Shown: piece by piece, positions 1 through 11,696 of the stretch | Numbering within the stretch: the first letter of the stretch is position 1 | Layout: every line of letters starts with the position of its first letter | Source: Hippophae tibetana | Lineage: Eukaryota; Streptophyta; Magnoliopsida; Rosales; Elaeagnaceae | Assembly: GCA_037013495.1 (NCBI GenBank) | Contig: CM072812.1 | Span: forward strand, 72,299,340 to 72,363,339 | Length of the DNA stretch: 64,000 bases | Direction: 5' to 3' | Translations under genes and position numbers: made by a program | Notes under the pieces: model-generated | Told to the model about the DNA's origin: nothing | Databases searched by the model: none | The model's input: the letters and a program-made list of their open reading frames with translations, nothing else

Positions 1-965
1 TTCACTCTAAGGGGAGGCTCCACAACATCGTACCTTATAAACCTTCATACAAAAAAGTGTGGGGTATTTAATATAGTCTTCTAGTTAGTCTTCTCAAGAA
101 GATAGTTTTGGACATCAACCAACCTTTGCTTTAAATCAAGACTCAAGGTCATGATTAGAAAATCCATATTTCTAATCACGACCTTAGTGTCATTCCAGAT
201 GCTCTTTACCAACCTCATGTCATTTGTGGGAGATTCCCATCGACCTAAAATGTAGAAAAAATACTCCTAGTTTTTCTTGTTTTCAAGAAGGAAAACTTTC
301 ACCCCCCAATCCTACTTTATTAACATATAGACCCTCCTCGGATTTGTAGGATTCTTCTTAAGGATATACACCTCATAAATATTGGCCATTTCCAAATCCA
401 CCCCAAGTTCTTGACAAATAAGGGTTAGGTAGACCAGATATCTCTACCCATTAGGCATTAATTTCCCTGGTACAAGCTGCGTCCTAGCCAAAAATCTCCT
501 AATAAGAGGATATAGGGTAAACCTTACCCCCAACCATAGAGCTTTCTAATGAAAAATAGTCCACCTAGATGAAGATTCATCACTAACACAAACGCTCTCA
601 AGAGGAATCATGATATGAACTGAGGGAGGGATGTTGTAAGTCCTTCTTAATCTCTCCTTATCCTATGACAACAACCTATAAGGTTTAGCTACAACCGACC
701 GACCCTTAGTGCGACCTATCGGTTCCCCAGATCCAATATTCCTTATTTTTTTCCTCCACGTCCTAGACACTGATATCTGAGTCTAAGGCATGCTCAATCT
801 CACAGTGGGAATGATCTGGGGGAGATGGGTAGAGGTAAAGGGTTGAGTCTAAAATTGACTTACCTCATTAAAAGAGCCTGAGCTAGAAGACCTCAAGTTA
901 TCACTTGTACTAGAATATTGGGGACTCTCCCATGAGCCCGAGCCAAAAGCTTAAGTATCTTCTCT
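1..965 (-). pseudogene. Fragment of 'putative gypsy-type transposon' (Transposase_28-like) coding region
   Basis: Read on the minus strand, this stretch translates in patches to a pattern known from plant 'putative gypsy type transposon' proteins: a Leu/Pro-rich segment, then a 'LVPGKLMPNG' motif, a segment with 'ICQELGVDLEMANIYEV', and a tail with 'WGVKVFLLENKKN'. A Ser-rich stretch near 870-960 may be the upstream part of the same protein. The family is carried by non-autonomous LTR elements. It is broken by several lesions, and its downstream end lies outside the window. Family recognition is by eye from motif spacing only. Confidence 0.5.
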
Positions 966-2490
966 TTGCATCCTATGAAAAGCTACAAAAACATAAAGAA
1001 AAATAATAGCAGGTGGTAAGGTACGAGAATAAGAGATTACCTAGGGAAGAGTTGAAAATAAAAGAAAATGTTCCTTTAAAAATCAACCTGAAAAGAAAGT
1101 AGAAAATTGTTAGGTTCTCAACACATGAATTTTAAAAAAGCTCGAATAGAGAAAAATATAGCCCAAGCTAAATTCTTACCATTGAACTAAAATATTTTAT
1201 AAGCTTGAGGTGAAATGAAAGAGCATTTTTCTTCAATATTTCTCAATTTTATAAGTAATAATGATCCCAATCCAAGCATCCCTTTATATAGAAGAGCTGC
1301 ATTTCTCTCTTCAATCAACTAACACATATTTATTAGAGGATCCAAACAGTTCATATCCTATGCTTGGTATTTACTCTTCCACTTCAGATTGAAGCTCGAG
1401 TTGAAAGAGTAGAGGGACTTGATGTTTGGACATCCAAACTGACACAAAGCCCGGCCCTTATAAATACCTAAGCCAAGTCACCAACCCAAGATGGAAGATG
1501 AAGCATCTCAGAGTCCCATCCATGGGACATACCGAGCATAATGGCAACTTGATGTTAACTATAACTTAAGCACAATGATAGTACGAGCAAAGCACGACCT
1601 AGATCTTTGACATATTGTACTTTAGGTCACTTTTGCTCCCTTGATATACAAATATGTGTACACCTTGTATAACTGACACCTGTACCCATAAAAATTCTAT
1701 AAATAGATGGACCTCTCATGATGATCTACACATTCAACTAATTATATTAGCTTATCTCTAATCTCTCTCTAAAAAATATTAAATCTCAACAAAAATATTA
1801 AAAAATATGTAAAGGTATCACTTCTTACTATATGATTTTTCTACTATCAAAAAATTTGACCATTATTTATGCTTGAGTATTAACTATTATAAGATTACTA
1901 AATATTCATATATTGTTTTAATAAAATATATATTTATTTCTTAACCTAAATTTTTGTTAAGTGTTTTTTGATCTGGACATTAATCTAAGATGATTGATTT
2001 TATATTTATGATCGTTTTACATGTGTTTTGTTGGGAAAGTCTAAATCTTTATTTAAATTTATTTTTTCTAAGATCTTAAAGGTTACGTTATGTTGTCAAC
2101 ATTTAATTTTTTCTTAAGAACATTAACTATACCAATTAAAATAATCAAATACTAAGTTGAAGAATCTTATAGTAAAAAAAAATGATGAAAACTCAAGTTT
2201 ATGTCTATGTACTATGTACTAATAAATGTACTTAATTTTAGTTTATTAAAATTAATTATTAACGTATTTAGAAGAATTAATTTTATTTAGATATTATCTT
2301 AGACTTTTATTAATGAAATTTAATTTTTAATTTCTTTAAAAAATGTATAGGATTATTTATTTATTTTTTATTAAAAAGATAGAAGTAAAGCAAGAATACA
2401 TATAGGAGTTCCAAGATGGTCGAGATCACGTAATTTATACGTTAAAAGTTAAAAACAGACGAAAGTCTTAACGTATGCAATTAAATCATA
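966..2490. other. AT-rich stretch without a recognised gene
   Basis: No open frame of note. A TATA-like 'tataaatag' near 1697 followed by a CT-rich run near 1755-1775 resembles the promoter and leader part of an LTR and may belong with the element fragment at 1-965. From about 1790 to 2490 the sequence is AT-rich with no visible structure. Confidence 0.4.
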
Positions 2491-2499
2491 GTTATTACT

Positions 2500-2985
2500 C
2501 TTTTTCCTTGATTATCTATCTGGTTACCCTCCAATTTCGTCGCCCGGTTTTTTCGTTCTCGCTTTCGGAGTCCCTCCCTCACATCTCGAGTTGATCGTCG
2601 GAACCTTCACCGTCCGAGCAGGTTGCCGGTAATCAGTCCGGCGGTCCAACTCAGATGAATTTTTTCTTCAGATCCACCAATGGTTAAGTTTGTTTTCTAT
2701 CCATTTCCAACTTGAAGTTGGGCACTTCAATTCTTTTTTCTTCAGAATCTCCATTCTCAGATCCATGACTTTTTTTTGAATTTCAATTTCAAGAGAAATT
2801 CAAAAGTCAAGTTCCTCGCATTTGATGTCAATCTAGGGCTAAGTTTTCATACGTGCCGATCTATTATTTCGCGCAATCAGCACTATATCGCAACGAGCTC
2901 GTGTTGATCTCGACCTGATTTCCAGTTCTAAATCCCAAATTCTAGGGTTTTAAGTGTTGGGTTTTGGTTTTGATAAATTTGGACA
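2500..2985 (+). promoter_or_regulatory. 5' leader/promoter region of the PP2A B' gene, with a short uORF
   Basis: Base composition changes at about 2520 from AT-rich to a mixed CT/GC-rich sequence typical of plant 5' leaders, and continues to the ATG at 2986. A 10-codon upstream frame begins at 2655 and stops at 2687. Possible 3' splice-like sites occur (for example 'ttccag' near 2925), so a leader intron is possible, as is common for plant PP2A B' genes. No convincing TATA box was seen. Confidence 0.5.
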
Positions 2986-4155
2986 ATGTTCAGGAAAATC
3001 ATAAAGGGTGGTGGCAAAAAACCCTCTAAGTCCGAAACCAATGATCCACAATACGGTTATGGACAACCCGGTAATCGAAATTCTGGGTCGGTTTCAACCG
3101 CTAATGTTGTGGTGAACCACACCTCTCGAGCCAGTCCAGCGGCAACCGCTCTGAACTCTGTTGGAGCTCCTGGGATTGCTTTGACGCCTCCAACAGTTAC
3201 TGTGGAGCCACTCCCATTGTTACGTGATGTGCCTGTATCTGAACGCCATAATTTGTTTCTTCGCAAGTTACAAATTTGCTGCTTTCAATTTGATTTCACG
3301 GACACTATGAAGTCTGCTAGAGAAAAGGAAATCAAAAGGCAGACTCTTATGGAGTTGGTGGATTTTATACAATCTGGGTCGGGTAAAATCAATGAAACAT
3401 GTCAAGAGGAAATGATAAAGATGATTTCGGTGAATATATTTCGCTGTTTGCCACCAGCTTCTCATGAAAATACAGGCCAAGAAGGTGACCCAGACGAGGA
3501 AGAGCCTTATTTGGAGCCCTCATGGCCACACCTGCAATTGGTTTTTGAATTGCTTCTTAGATATGTTGTTTCTTCTGACACTGATACTAAAGTTGCTAAA
3601 AGGTACATTGATCACTCATTCATGTTGAAACTACTAGATTTGTTTGATTCTGAGGACCCACGAGAGCGTGAGTACTTGAAGACGATTCTTCATCGTATAT
3701 ACGGGAAGTTTATGGTGCACAGACCTTTCATCAGGAAGGCAATTAACAACATTTTCTATAGGTTTATATATGAGACTGAGAGACACAGTGGTATTGCCGA
3801 GCTTTTGGAGATTCTTGGGAGTATAATTAATGGGTTTGCACTGCCAATGAAAGAGGAGCATAAATTGTTTCTTGTTCGTGCGTTGATACCGCTGCATAAG
3901 CCCAAGCCTATTACAGCATATCATCAGCAGCTCTCTTACTGCATTACCCAGTTTGTAGAAAAGGATTCTAAACTGGCGGATACTGTTATAAGGGGTCTAT
4001 TGAAATATTGGCCGGTGACTAATTGTCAGAAGGAGGTTCTTTTCCTTGGAGAGCTTGAAGAAGTTCTGGAGGCAACACAATCTGCAGAATTTCAACGATG
4101 CATGGTTCCCCTTTTCCGACAGATTGCTCGCTGCCTGAATAGCTCTCATTTTCAG
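2986..4155 (+). CDS. PP2A B56/B' regulatory subunit, first coding exon (B'alpha/B'beta type)
   Basis: This 390-codon exon encodes most of a 57-kDa-class B' (B56) regulatory subunit of protein phosphatase 2A, which sets substrate choice and location of the PP2A holoenzyme. The N-terminal 75 residues are a variable basic, Ser/Asn/Pro-rich arm starting MFRKIIKGG. From about residue 76 ([14 protein letters not shown]) the HEAT-like B56 core follows, with landmark motifs [52 protein letters not shown] and [20 protein letters not shown]. The core and the MFRK start match the plant alpha/beta branch better than eta/zeta/theta. The exon ends at CAG with GTTTGG following at 4156, the usual splice position in plant B' genes. 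Unspliced, the frame runs only 18 codons into the intron and stops at 4212. The next exon, expected to begin VAERALFLWNN, was not found in the window, so the gene may be truncated. Exon 1 itself is undamaged. Confidence 0.93.
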
Positions 4156-5187
4156 GTTTGGAATATCTCTGAATTTTTTATGCTGTTGCATTGTTTTTGT
4201 ATAGATTGTTAATTTTTTTTAATAACTTATCTGGATACTTTTACCATGCTGGTTAGTGGTTACTTAGTTTCAGAAAGTTTGCCAAACTAGTTACTTTAAA
4301 CAATTGGCTTGTAATTATTGTCCAGGTGACTGAAGGAAGTACTATAAGTAAGCAAAGGTTCTCTTATTTTATTTATTTATTTTTTTCTTTGGTCATCGTA
4401 ATACATTATTATTTGTCCGTTTCTGCTGTTTGAAAAGTTTTCCCTTTCCATTTTTTATTCATTACACTGCCGTCACTTTCTTTCTAGTTATGCCTATTAC
4501 CTTGGTGCATTTTATGTAAATTGTAAACTGCTATAATGTGTGATAAAAGGCTTAGTAGTTCATTACTACAGATGTTATCTTGTTTGGTATGAGTATTTTT
4601 GTTAACCTTTTGGATACATGTCTTATGTAATACAAGCGAAACTGCATTTTCTAATATCATAACTATCATCCACCTTTTCCCTTTTCTCTCCTTAAATTTT
4701 ATTTAAAAAGAAACAAAATTCACTTCAGCCTTTGTGATAATAGGCTGGGTTAATTAAGTTTAATAAACTGTATTGCTGTTAGATACATTGAGTTTAATGA
4801 ATTATAATGATGTTAGATACATTGAGTTTAATGAATTATAGTGATGTTAGACTGCCTGCAGATGCCACATTTTGAAACTACGGCCAGGGGGAAAAAGGGC
4901 CACCGTTTTCTTTTGTTTTTTCAGTTTCTTTGGCTTTCGTATTACTCACTTTTGGGCATATTTGACATCGAGTAAACAATAACATGTGTCCCTTATGTCC
5001 TTCTTAAATCAAAGAGCTGAATAGGAAGATATGTCACGTTTATAAGTATCCTTTGTATTGTTCGTTAGTCTTAATGAGGGAAACTCTTTTTGTCTATTAG
5101 GTGTCTAGACATGGCATACTGCCCTGTGTTCTTATTTTTTAAGATACATGAGATTTTTTTTCCTCTCTAAGCAATACATTGCTTCTA
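4156..5187 (+). other. Putative start of PP2A B' intron; no second exon seen
   Basis: Begins with a GT donor at 4156 and is T-rich, as plant introns are. I looked for a continuation coding the B' C-terminal region (AERALFLWNN and downstream helices) and saw none here or further on. It contains a short tandem repeat at 4777-4852 (separate entry). Confidence 0.45.
4777..4852. repeat. 34-bp tandem repeat, two copies plus a partial
   Basis: The unit starting 'tgttagatacattgag' occurs at 4777 and 4811 with one visible difference, then restarts for a few bases at 4845. A simple local duplication. Confidence 0.8.
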
Positions 5188-5405
5188 AGGGTGGCAATTT
5201 GCATCACATCCCGGCGCAAACATTACACAATATGGCACAACCCACATAATTTGTTTTATTAATTAGATCAAAATTTATACGACATGAAAGCCGAATCATC
5301 ACATCCCACATGACCAGAACCTGAATATTAATGCTTGAAAGAGGTTTATCCAACCCGTTTGTCAAATGGGCTGGCTCATCCTCAACTTCACCATTGCAAA
5401 TAATA
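5188..5405. mobile_element. Possible remnant of a small hAT-type non-autonomous element
   Basis: The left edge 'aagggtggcaattt' resembles the 'GGGTGGCAA' terminal repeat of a common plant hAT MITE group. The right part (caaatgggctggctcatcc, then 'caccattgcaaa') looks like the matching end without its last bases. Its right edge overlaps the start of the 597-bp duplicated block. Terminal repeat and target duplication could not be confirmed. Confidence 0.3.
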
Positions 5406-5975
5406 TATGTTAAAAATATACAAAGAGTATATTAAAACATATATATATATATATGTTTTTTCATGTTAAATACACATATTTAATTAACAAAATAAGTATA
5501 TTAAAAAATTTGATTGAGTGAGGGAGGGGTAAGGTGAAGTGGGGTGGGATCACTTTTAAAACCTAGGTCATTAAAAAACATGATTTTTCTTAATATTGTG
5601 GGTGGAAGATTGAACTAAAAAAACTACCAAAAAGAATATCTATATCTATATATATATATAAATTCTATTGGTAGAAAAATTATATATATGTTGATGAACC
5701 ATAACCATGAAAAACATATCAATACTTGTAAAAGAAAACATGTAATTTGTGTATAATAATTGCAAGTTTTATTATAAATAAGATAATTATATTTCAGCCC
5801 ATAAATTTATTTTTTTATAATTTATTCTCAATTTTTAAATTTACTTATAAGTTAATTTAATTTTTTAATTTTATTATTGATTTCAGTATAGATGATAAAG
5901 TTAAAAATATTATGTTACTTTAATTAAAATTAGAATTATTTTTAGGAAATAAAAAATAAAAATTAACCATTATAT
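5379..5975. repeat. 597-bp direct repeat, copy A
   Basis: Identity with 6090-6686 starts at 'tcctcaacttcacc' and runs, with no difference visible by eye and a constant offset of 711, to 'aaccattatat'. It is non-coding and AT-rich with two short (AT)n tracts. The ends are not TG/CA and there is no adjacent tRNA primer site, so it does not look like an LTR. Confidence 0.93.
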
Positions 5976-6089
5976 ATTAGAGATAGTTAAAAGAAAAAAG
6001 TGTAAATAATTAACTCATAAAAATCGGAAAGAAAATGATACCCATCCTTTTTACAAATGAACTACTTATTCAATCTGTTTCAAAATAAC

Positions 6090-6686
6090 TCCTCAACTTC
6101 ACCATTGCAAATAATATATGTTAAAAATATACAAAGAGTATATTAAAACATATATATATATATATGTTTTTTCATGTTAAATACACATATTTAATTAACA
6201 AAATAAGTATATTAAAAAATTTGATTGAGTGAGGGAGGGGTAAGGTGAAGTGGGGTGGGATCACTTTTAAAACCTAGGTCATTAAAAAACATGATTTTTC
6301 TTAATATTGTGGGTGGAAGATTGAACTAAAAAAACTACCAAAAAGAATATCTATATCTATATATATATATAAATTCTATTGGTAGAAAAATTATATATAT
6401 GTTGATGAACCATAACCATGAAAAACATATCAATACTTGTAAAAGAAAACATGTAATTTGTGTATAATAATTGCAAGTTTTATTATAAATAAGATAATTA
6501 TATTTCAGCCCATAAATTTATTTTTTTATAATTTATTCTCAATTTTTAAATTTACTTATAAGTTAATTTAATTTTTTAATTTTATTATTGATTTCAGTAT
6601 AGATGATAAAGTTAAAAATATTATGTTACTTTAATTAAAATTAGAATTATTTTTAGGAAATAAAAAATAAAAATTAACCATTATAT
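6090..6686. repeat. 597-bp direct repeat, copy B
   Basis: Second copy of the block at 5379-5975, separated from it by 114 bp (5976-6089) of unrelated sequence. Since both copies contain slippage-prone (AT)n and poly-A/T runs of equal length, the duplication is either very recent or an assembly artefact. Confidence 0.93.
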
Positions 6687-8289
6687 CTTGGGATAAATAC
6701 TAAAAACATTCATTAATTATGTGTATTTTAATTTTATTTTAATTCATTTATTTATTTTGTTTTATACCTTTATATTATAAGAAAATAAAAAGGAAACATT
6801 TTACCTTTATTTTTGTTTTATTATTTAATATTAAAAATTTAATCTTTAAATAAAAATATCTTTTAAAGTTAAACATATTTAGAAAGGGGTTTAAATGATT
6901 TCTTAAGAAGATACAAACTAAAAATATCTATGAAATAATTTTTGGAAAATAAAATCTTAAATGCACATATAAAGATGGGTGGTAGTTTGTGCAAATTGGA
7001 CCAATTCGAGTTTTCTCGAGCTAATACAACTTAAATTGAACCAATTCTAACTCAATTCATATGTAATTCAAGTTAATAAATATGAGCTCAAACAAAAACG
7101 AGGTGACCAAACTGACTTGAATTATTAATAATATGTTTTTTAAATTAATTGAACATTTTTTTATAAATAAAAAAAATATAGTTAATGAGAGATAAAATGT
7201 ATGGTTGGCTAGTGAAGAACTACATTATTTTAAGAAGTTACTCTCAATGTTGAGGTAGGTACCTTATTCCATTTCACAATTACTTTGAGTGTTTGTTCGG
7301 TATGTGTGAATCTCATTTGTGAGAGGAAAATTGTGTTCATGAGTTGTGTAAACTTAAGATGGTATATCCTATTATAGGATGGAGTTGTGGTGGTATGCCA
7401 TGTGTCAATGGGTAGTTGCAAGGATGCAACAATTTCTATAAATAAGAATTTTATGTGGTAGTGTGCTATGTGTCAGGTGAGTGTTGCAAGGTTGCAATGT
7501 GATATATAGGTGAAGAACCTATGTGTTTGTGTATCATGCATCGGTTAAGTGTTGTGAGGTTATAACATCTATGCATGTTAGGAGTTTGTGCCATCAGTAG
7601 TCGATCACACCATATGATGATGGAGCTCCATTAATAAGCTTGGATCTATTTGGATTAGGTGTGGTATTGACATCAAACAAAAAAAGAATATGCAGTTAGG
7701 GCAGGTGTCTCGATTGATAGAGATATATATATTTATACTTGTCTATCGAGTTGTATCTATTTATTTATTTTTTAGTAGATTATTTATTTTGAGTATTTGT
7801 TGTAAACATCCCAAAGATTTTACTATATAGAAAGGGGTTTTATGTGAGTTTATCTCGTTATATGCTATGTTATGCATGATTGCATGTTATGAGGGTATGA
7901 TCATCATTTATTGAATATGTTCCCACATATGAGGTTTTAAAATGATTGGAAATATTTTATATCTTTTCTAGTATGTATGCTTGATTCACATGCTATGTGA
8001 TGTTTTCCATGTATATGCATGTTGGTACCTTGGATACGAGCTTATGAGTCACATCATCGTTAATGTGTTTATCATAGATTGTTTTTTCAAATCTACTGGT
8101 TATTTTGTGGTGTGTTGAATTAAATATATTATTTTCATTATAATTCTGATATGTTTTATACTTAATTGATGTTGTGAGGCTTACTTAGTCGAGGTGGAAT
8201 AGAGCTCGTGCAAAGGTTCTATAGGTTAGCATTTTCACCCCTCATCTTGGTCCCAAATGCCTATTTGAATCGAAAGTTCAAATGACCTA
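6687..8289. other. Non-coding stretch with a 68-bp diverged tandem repeat
   Basis: No gene recognised. At about 7385-7570 a motif of the form 'tgcTATGTGTCaggtgagtG' followed by 'TTGCAAGGttgcaa' recurs at starts 7396, 7464 and 7532, an even 68-bp spacing, with increasing divergence. The surrounding sequence to about 8250 has the look of LTR or leader DNA of a decayed retroelement but carries no readable protein. Confidence 0.45.
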
Positions 8290-8469
8290 AATGCAATTAT
8301 TTCGAGATATGGAGCTCTCATGAAAATTAGTATGTATGTTAATATTAACGAATGAAGAATTAAGAAAAAAATTATGAAAAATGTGCTCTAATAGAGAAGA
8401 ATATGATATGATAGTAATTAATGAAATAAATTTTGAACTAGAAAAATCTAAAATTATTATAAAAAGAAA

Positions 8470-9020
8470 CACAATAATGCCCCTTATAATCTAGGGAGAA
8501 ACTTCTAATCCTCACAAAAAAGAAAAGAATATGCAAATACTAAAGGAACCTAATCCTCCAAATAGAGGAAATGAAAGCTTGGATAAATCTACAATATCAA
8601 AGAAGAAATGAATATAATTATGATAAAAAAAATTCTAAATTATGTTATAATAACAAGAATTTTCAAATGCTAGGAAAGTATGAATGTAAAATAAAGTCTT
8701 ACAAATAAAAATATAAAAAATACGAAAATATTCAAGAAATATAATTTCAAAAAATAAGACATTTTCAAATATCAGAAAAATATAATCATGAATTTTATAA
8801 GAAAATATATTTTAGAATAAAAAATTTATAAGAAAGAAAATTATTGTCCATCGGTCAAGAAAATTTGTAGGTATTGGATATGCAATAAAAGAGGTCATTA
8901 TGCTAATAAATGCTCTGATAGGTTAATCTATAAAAAATAATATAAGAAAAGACTAAAGATATTAAAACAAGTCTAAAATAGAATTAGAACCCATAAAAGA
9001 ATTAGATATTGATGAAACAT
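8470..9020 (+). pseudogene. Caulimovirid copy 1: coat-protein C-terminal region with CCHC knuckle
   Basis: A CCHC zinc knuckle reading CRYWICNKRGHYANKC lies at about 8869-8916. This CxxxxCxxxxHxxxxC form with 'WIC' and 'HYAN.C' is characteristic of caulimovirid coat proteins, where it binds the viral RNA. Upstream sequence is Lys/Asn/Tyr-rich; downstream there is an acidic Glu-rich tail (EIEEEETNSEETYESE), also usual for these coat proteins. Decayed. Confidence 0.75.
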
Positions 9021-9038
9021 AATCAATATACTTAATAA

Positions 9039-10118
9039 GTGAAATTGAAGAAGAAGAAACAAATTCAGAGGAAACATATGAAAGTGAATGATCTGTACAA
9101 GATAATTAAACCTAATAGTACTTACAAAAAGATATTATGTAAATTCAAGGGAGATCATATATACCATTTACATGCCTACATAGATATTGGAGCCAGTACG
9201 TGTGTAGTAAGTAAATATGTATTTCTACAACAATTTGGACTACAATCCCAAAGTACTTGATAGTAAGAATAGAAAATAATAGAATAATTAACCTTAATGG
9301 GATTACAAAATATATTGATATTATAATAGGAGCAGAAATATTCTATATTCCTACTATATATCGTACTATATAACATTAGAAAATAGGATTATATTTCTTG
9401 ATAAGAAATAACTTCTTAAACTTATATCAACAATTTACTCAATATACAAATAGGATAAGTATAACAACATTAGAAGGAGAAACAATATATATTTCAAATA
9501 TCAAAAATGTCAAAAGCATGTTATCAAAATGTTTATTAAATAATATAAAAAGCAAAAATGTGGTGAGATATATCAAATAAAAATTCACATTTAGAAAATA
9601 TAACACAGAAAGAAAAATTAGTAGATGAAGATGATTTGTAATTTAATAATTAGGAAAATCCTTTCTTAAAAGAAATACACGAAGATAAGTGTTTATTGGA
9701 AATAAGAAAATTACTTAAGATAGTAAGTTGAGAAAATCATTTAGATCCAAAAATTAATAAGCTTGAATACGTAGTAAGTATAAAACTAAAAGGTCCTAAT
9801 AAGGTTATAAGAGTGAAACCTATGGTCTATACTCCATAAGACCAAGAAAAATTTAGTAAACAAATTCAAGAAAATTTAGTAAACAAATTCAAGAAAATTT
9901 AGTAAACAAATTCAAGAAAATTTAGAATTAGTAGTAATTGAACTAAACATGAGTTCATACTCAAGTCCATCATAATTAGTAAGTTAAGAAAAGATGAGGA
10001 AAGAAAAGAAAGGTGATAAACTTTACATCATTATTAACGAAACAATAGATGATGGATTATTATTAAAAAAAGAAGAATTATCATTAAACTTGATCAAAGA
10101 AAAGACATTCAAATAATC
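9039..10118 (+). pseudogene. Caulimovirid copy 1: protease and start of reverse transcriptase
   Basis: The aspartic protease active-site segment appears as 'YIDIGASTCVVSKYV' near 9178, followed about 100 residues later by the typical 'NNFLNLYQQFTQYTNRIS' segment (about 9403). The following Lys/Asn/Glu-rich part leads into the N-terminal RT region (KEEL segment near 10060). The reading stops where a copia-like element is inserted at about 10119; RT similarity resumes near 14070. Decayed. Confidence 0.75.
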
Positions 10119-10600
10119 CAAGACCCGGTACATAACTAGGGTAAGGAGATACTAACTTCTTAAGGACTTGCCTTAAACTCGCCAACAACGAAAAAATAAA
10201 CACTTAATAGATAACAACAATAGTAGTAAACAATAATTACAGACATGCAATTTACTTTAAATAGCATGTAAATTATTCAATAAGCAATAGGCAAGCAATA
10301 AACATTAGAAGTGTTCTAATTAGTGTTTAAACCACAGTATATTGAAACATATACAATTTAAACTCCAATTGTACTGGCCAAACAGTTGAGCATTCATAGC
10401 ACTAGATATAACGAGACAAACCCATATAAAACCTCTATCCATATGGTAAACACTAAGGTTGGTTATGACAACCATTTGACAATAAAAAAATCCACTGAGC
10501 AATAAAACAGATACAACATAATAAAAATATAAATGCAAATACCCTCATCAATCGAGACTTCTATCCTAAATGCCTATTGCTACCATCGCTTGTTGTCTTC
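10119..10600 (-). repeat. Left LTR (3' LTR) of nested copia-like element, partial
   Basis: Begins 'AAGACCCGGTACAT' and matches, with many differences, the repeat beginning 'GAGACCCGATACAC' at 12779. Both end their shared part at 'ctaccNtcgcttgtt'. About 480 bp of similarity; the rest of the right copy has no counterpart here. Confidence 0.65.
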
Positions 10601-10699
10601 ATATTGACAAATATAAGACAGAAAAAGAAAAGCACATCGAGTACATATAGAAGAATTATGCATCAAAATCATCTCATCTATACTTTGACTCCAAGGAGC

Positions 10700-11690
10700 A
10701 GCATGTAGAGGATAAGAGGAATAAGTCCTCATATTAACTCTCACACAAGGATGAGAAGTTTATTTTCCACAATAAGGTCTCAAATGCCTGTGTTTACTAC
10801 AGTGGTGACACATAAGAGGAACAATAGGTAAGGACAATAGACCACTACATGAGCGTCAAGAAGAACTAGCTTTAGCTGAAATGTTCATCTTGCTAGAGGA
10901 AAGAGGCTGGGACATACCAACTGACTTATTTCTTAGGATGGCAACAATTGATTTCAACTTTGGTTATTGAATAAAAGACTTAAAAAACTTTGGCATTTTC
11001 CTTGTTGAAATAGATAAATTTTCATCATACCCAATTCCTACCAACTATTTGGTGCTATTGATGATCTCATTTAATTTTTGAATTGGTCATCAGTTTTTTG
11101 ATAGTAGAGGAAGATTGAGTGAGCTCCTTCTCAGTCATAGTAAGCTTATCCTTTAATGCTCTAATCAGATCTTCCTTTTATTTGATAAAAGATTCCATAT
11201 AAGCTACATAATTATTAAGGATGCCGACTCTCTCATGTAACTGTTCCACTTCAGCTTTCCTTCCAATAAGAGAAAATGTCATATACTCCTTGGTACTTTC
11301 AAACACAATGATGTACTTCTTCAGTTGTGTAATTTCAAAATTTTGATTTGACAAGGGATCAAAGTTAACAAACACAGGAATATATCTACTATTTGCATTG
11401 AATCTTTCTTACAAATAAGAGAATATCTTCTAAATGAACTCACACTTGTTAGTGTTATTCTAGGATTTCCAAAGAATTTTTCTTTGCCTTTTCCGATTTA
11501 ATATGTTCTAACAAGAGCTCAATGTAAGAATCAAGCAACTTATCTAGCTCATCTTCATCATCATTTGAAATCACCTTTTGACCATCTCAGGTAGCAGTCG
11601 GAGGATCTATGATAATACTTGAAGCCATAGAGACCAAAGAGATAGTATCATTCCCATCATCATTGTTGGTATTGTCCTAAACAGTAACCT
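10700..11690 (-). pseudogene. Nested copia-like element: gag 3' region
   Basis: Minus-strand sequence with a second CCHC-like motif (CHHCSKHRHLRPYC, about 10773-10814), which in plant copia polyproteins lies before the protease, and Glu/Lys/Leu-rich stretches near 11180-11570 that look like coiled coil. No protease or integrase follows before the LTR. Decayed. Confidence 0.55.
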
Positions 11691-11696
11691 CAGCCT

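Noticed and set aside
5379-6686. TRIM or small LTR element with two LTRs
   Set aside because: The repeated blocks lack TG/CA ends, there is no tRNA primer site after the left block and no polypurine tract before the right one, and the 114-bp spacer is plain AT-rich DNA.
4156-8289. Second exon of the PP2A B' gene
   Set aside because: Scanned for the conserved AERALFLWNN start and later helices in three frames; nothing found, including beyond the caulimovirid.
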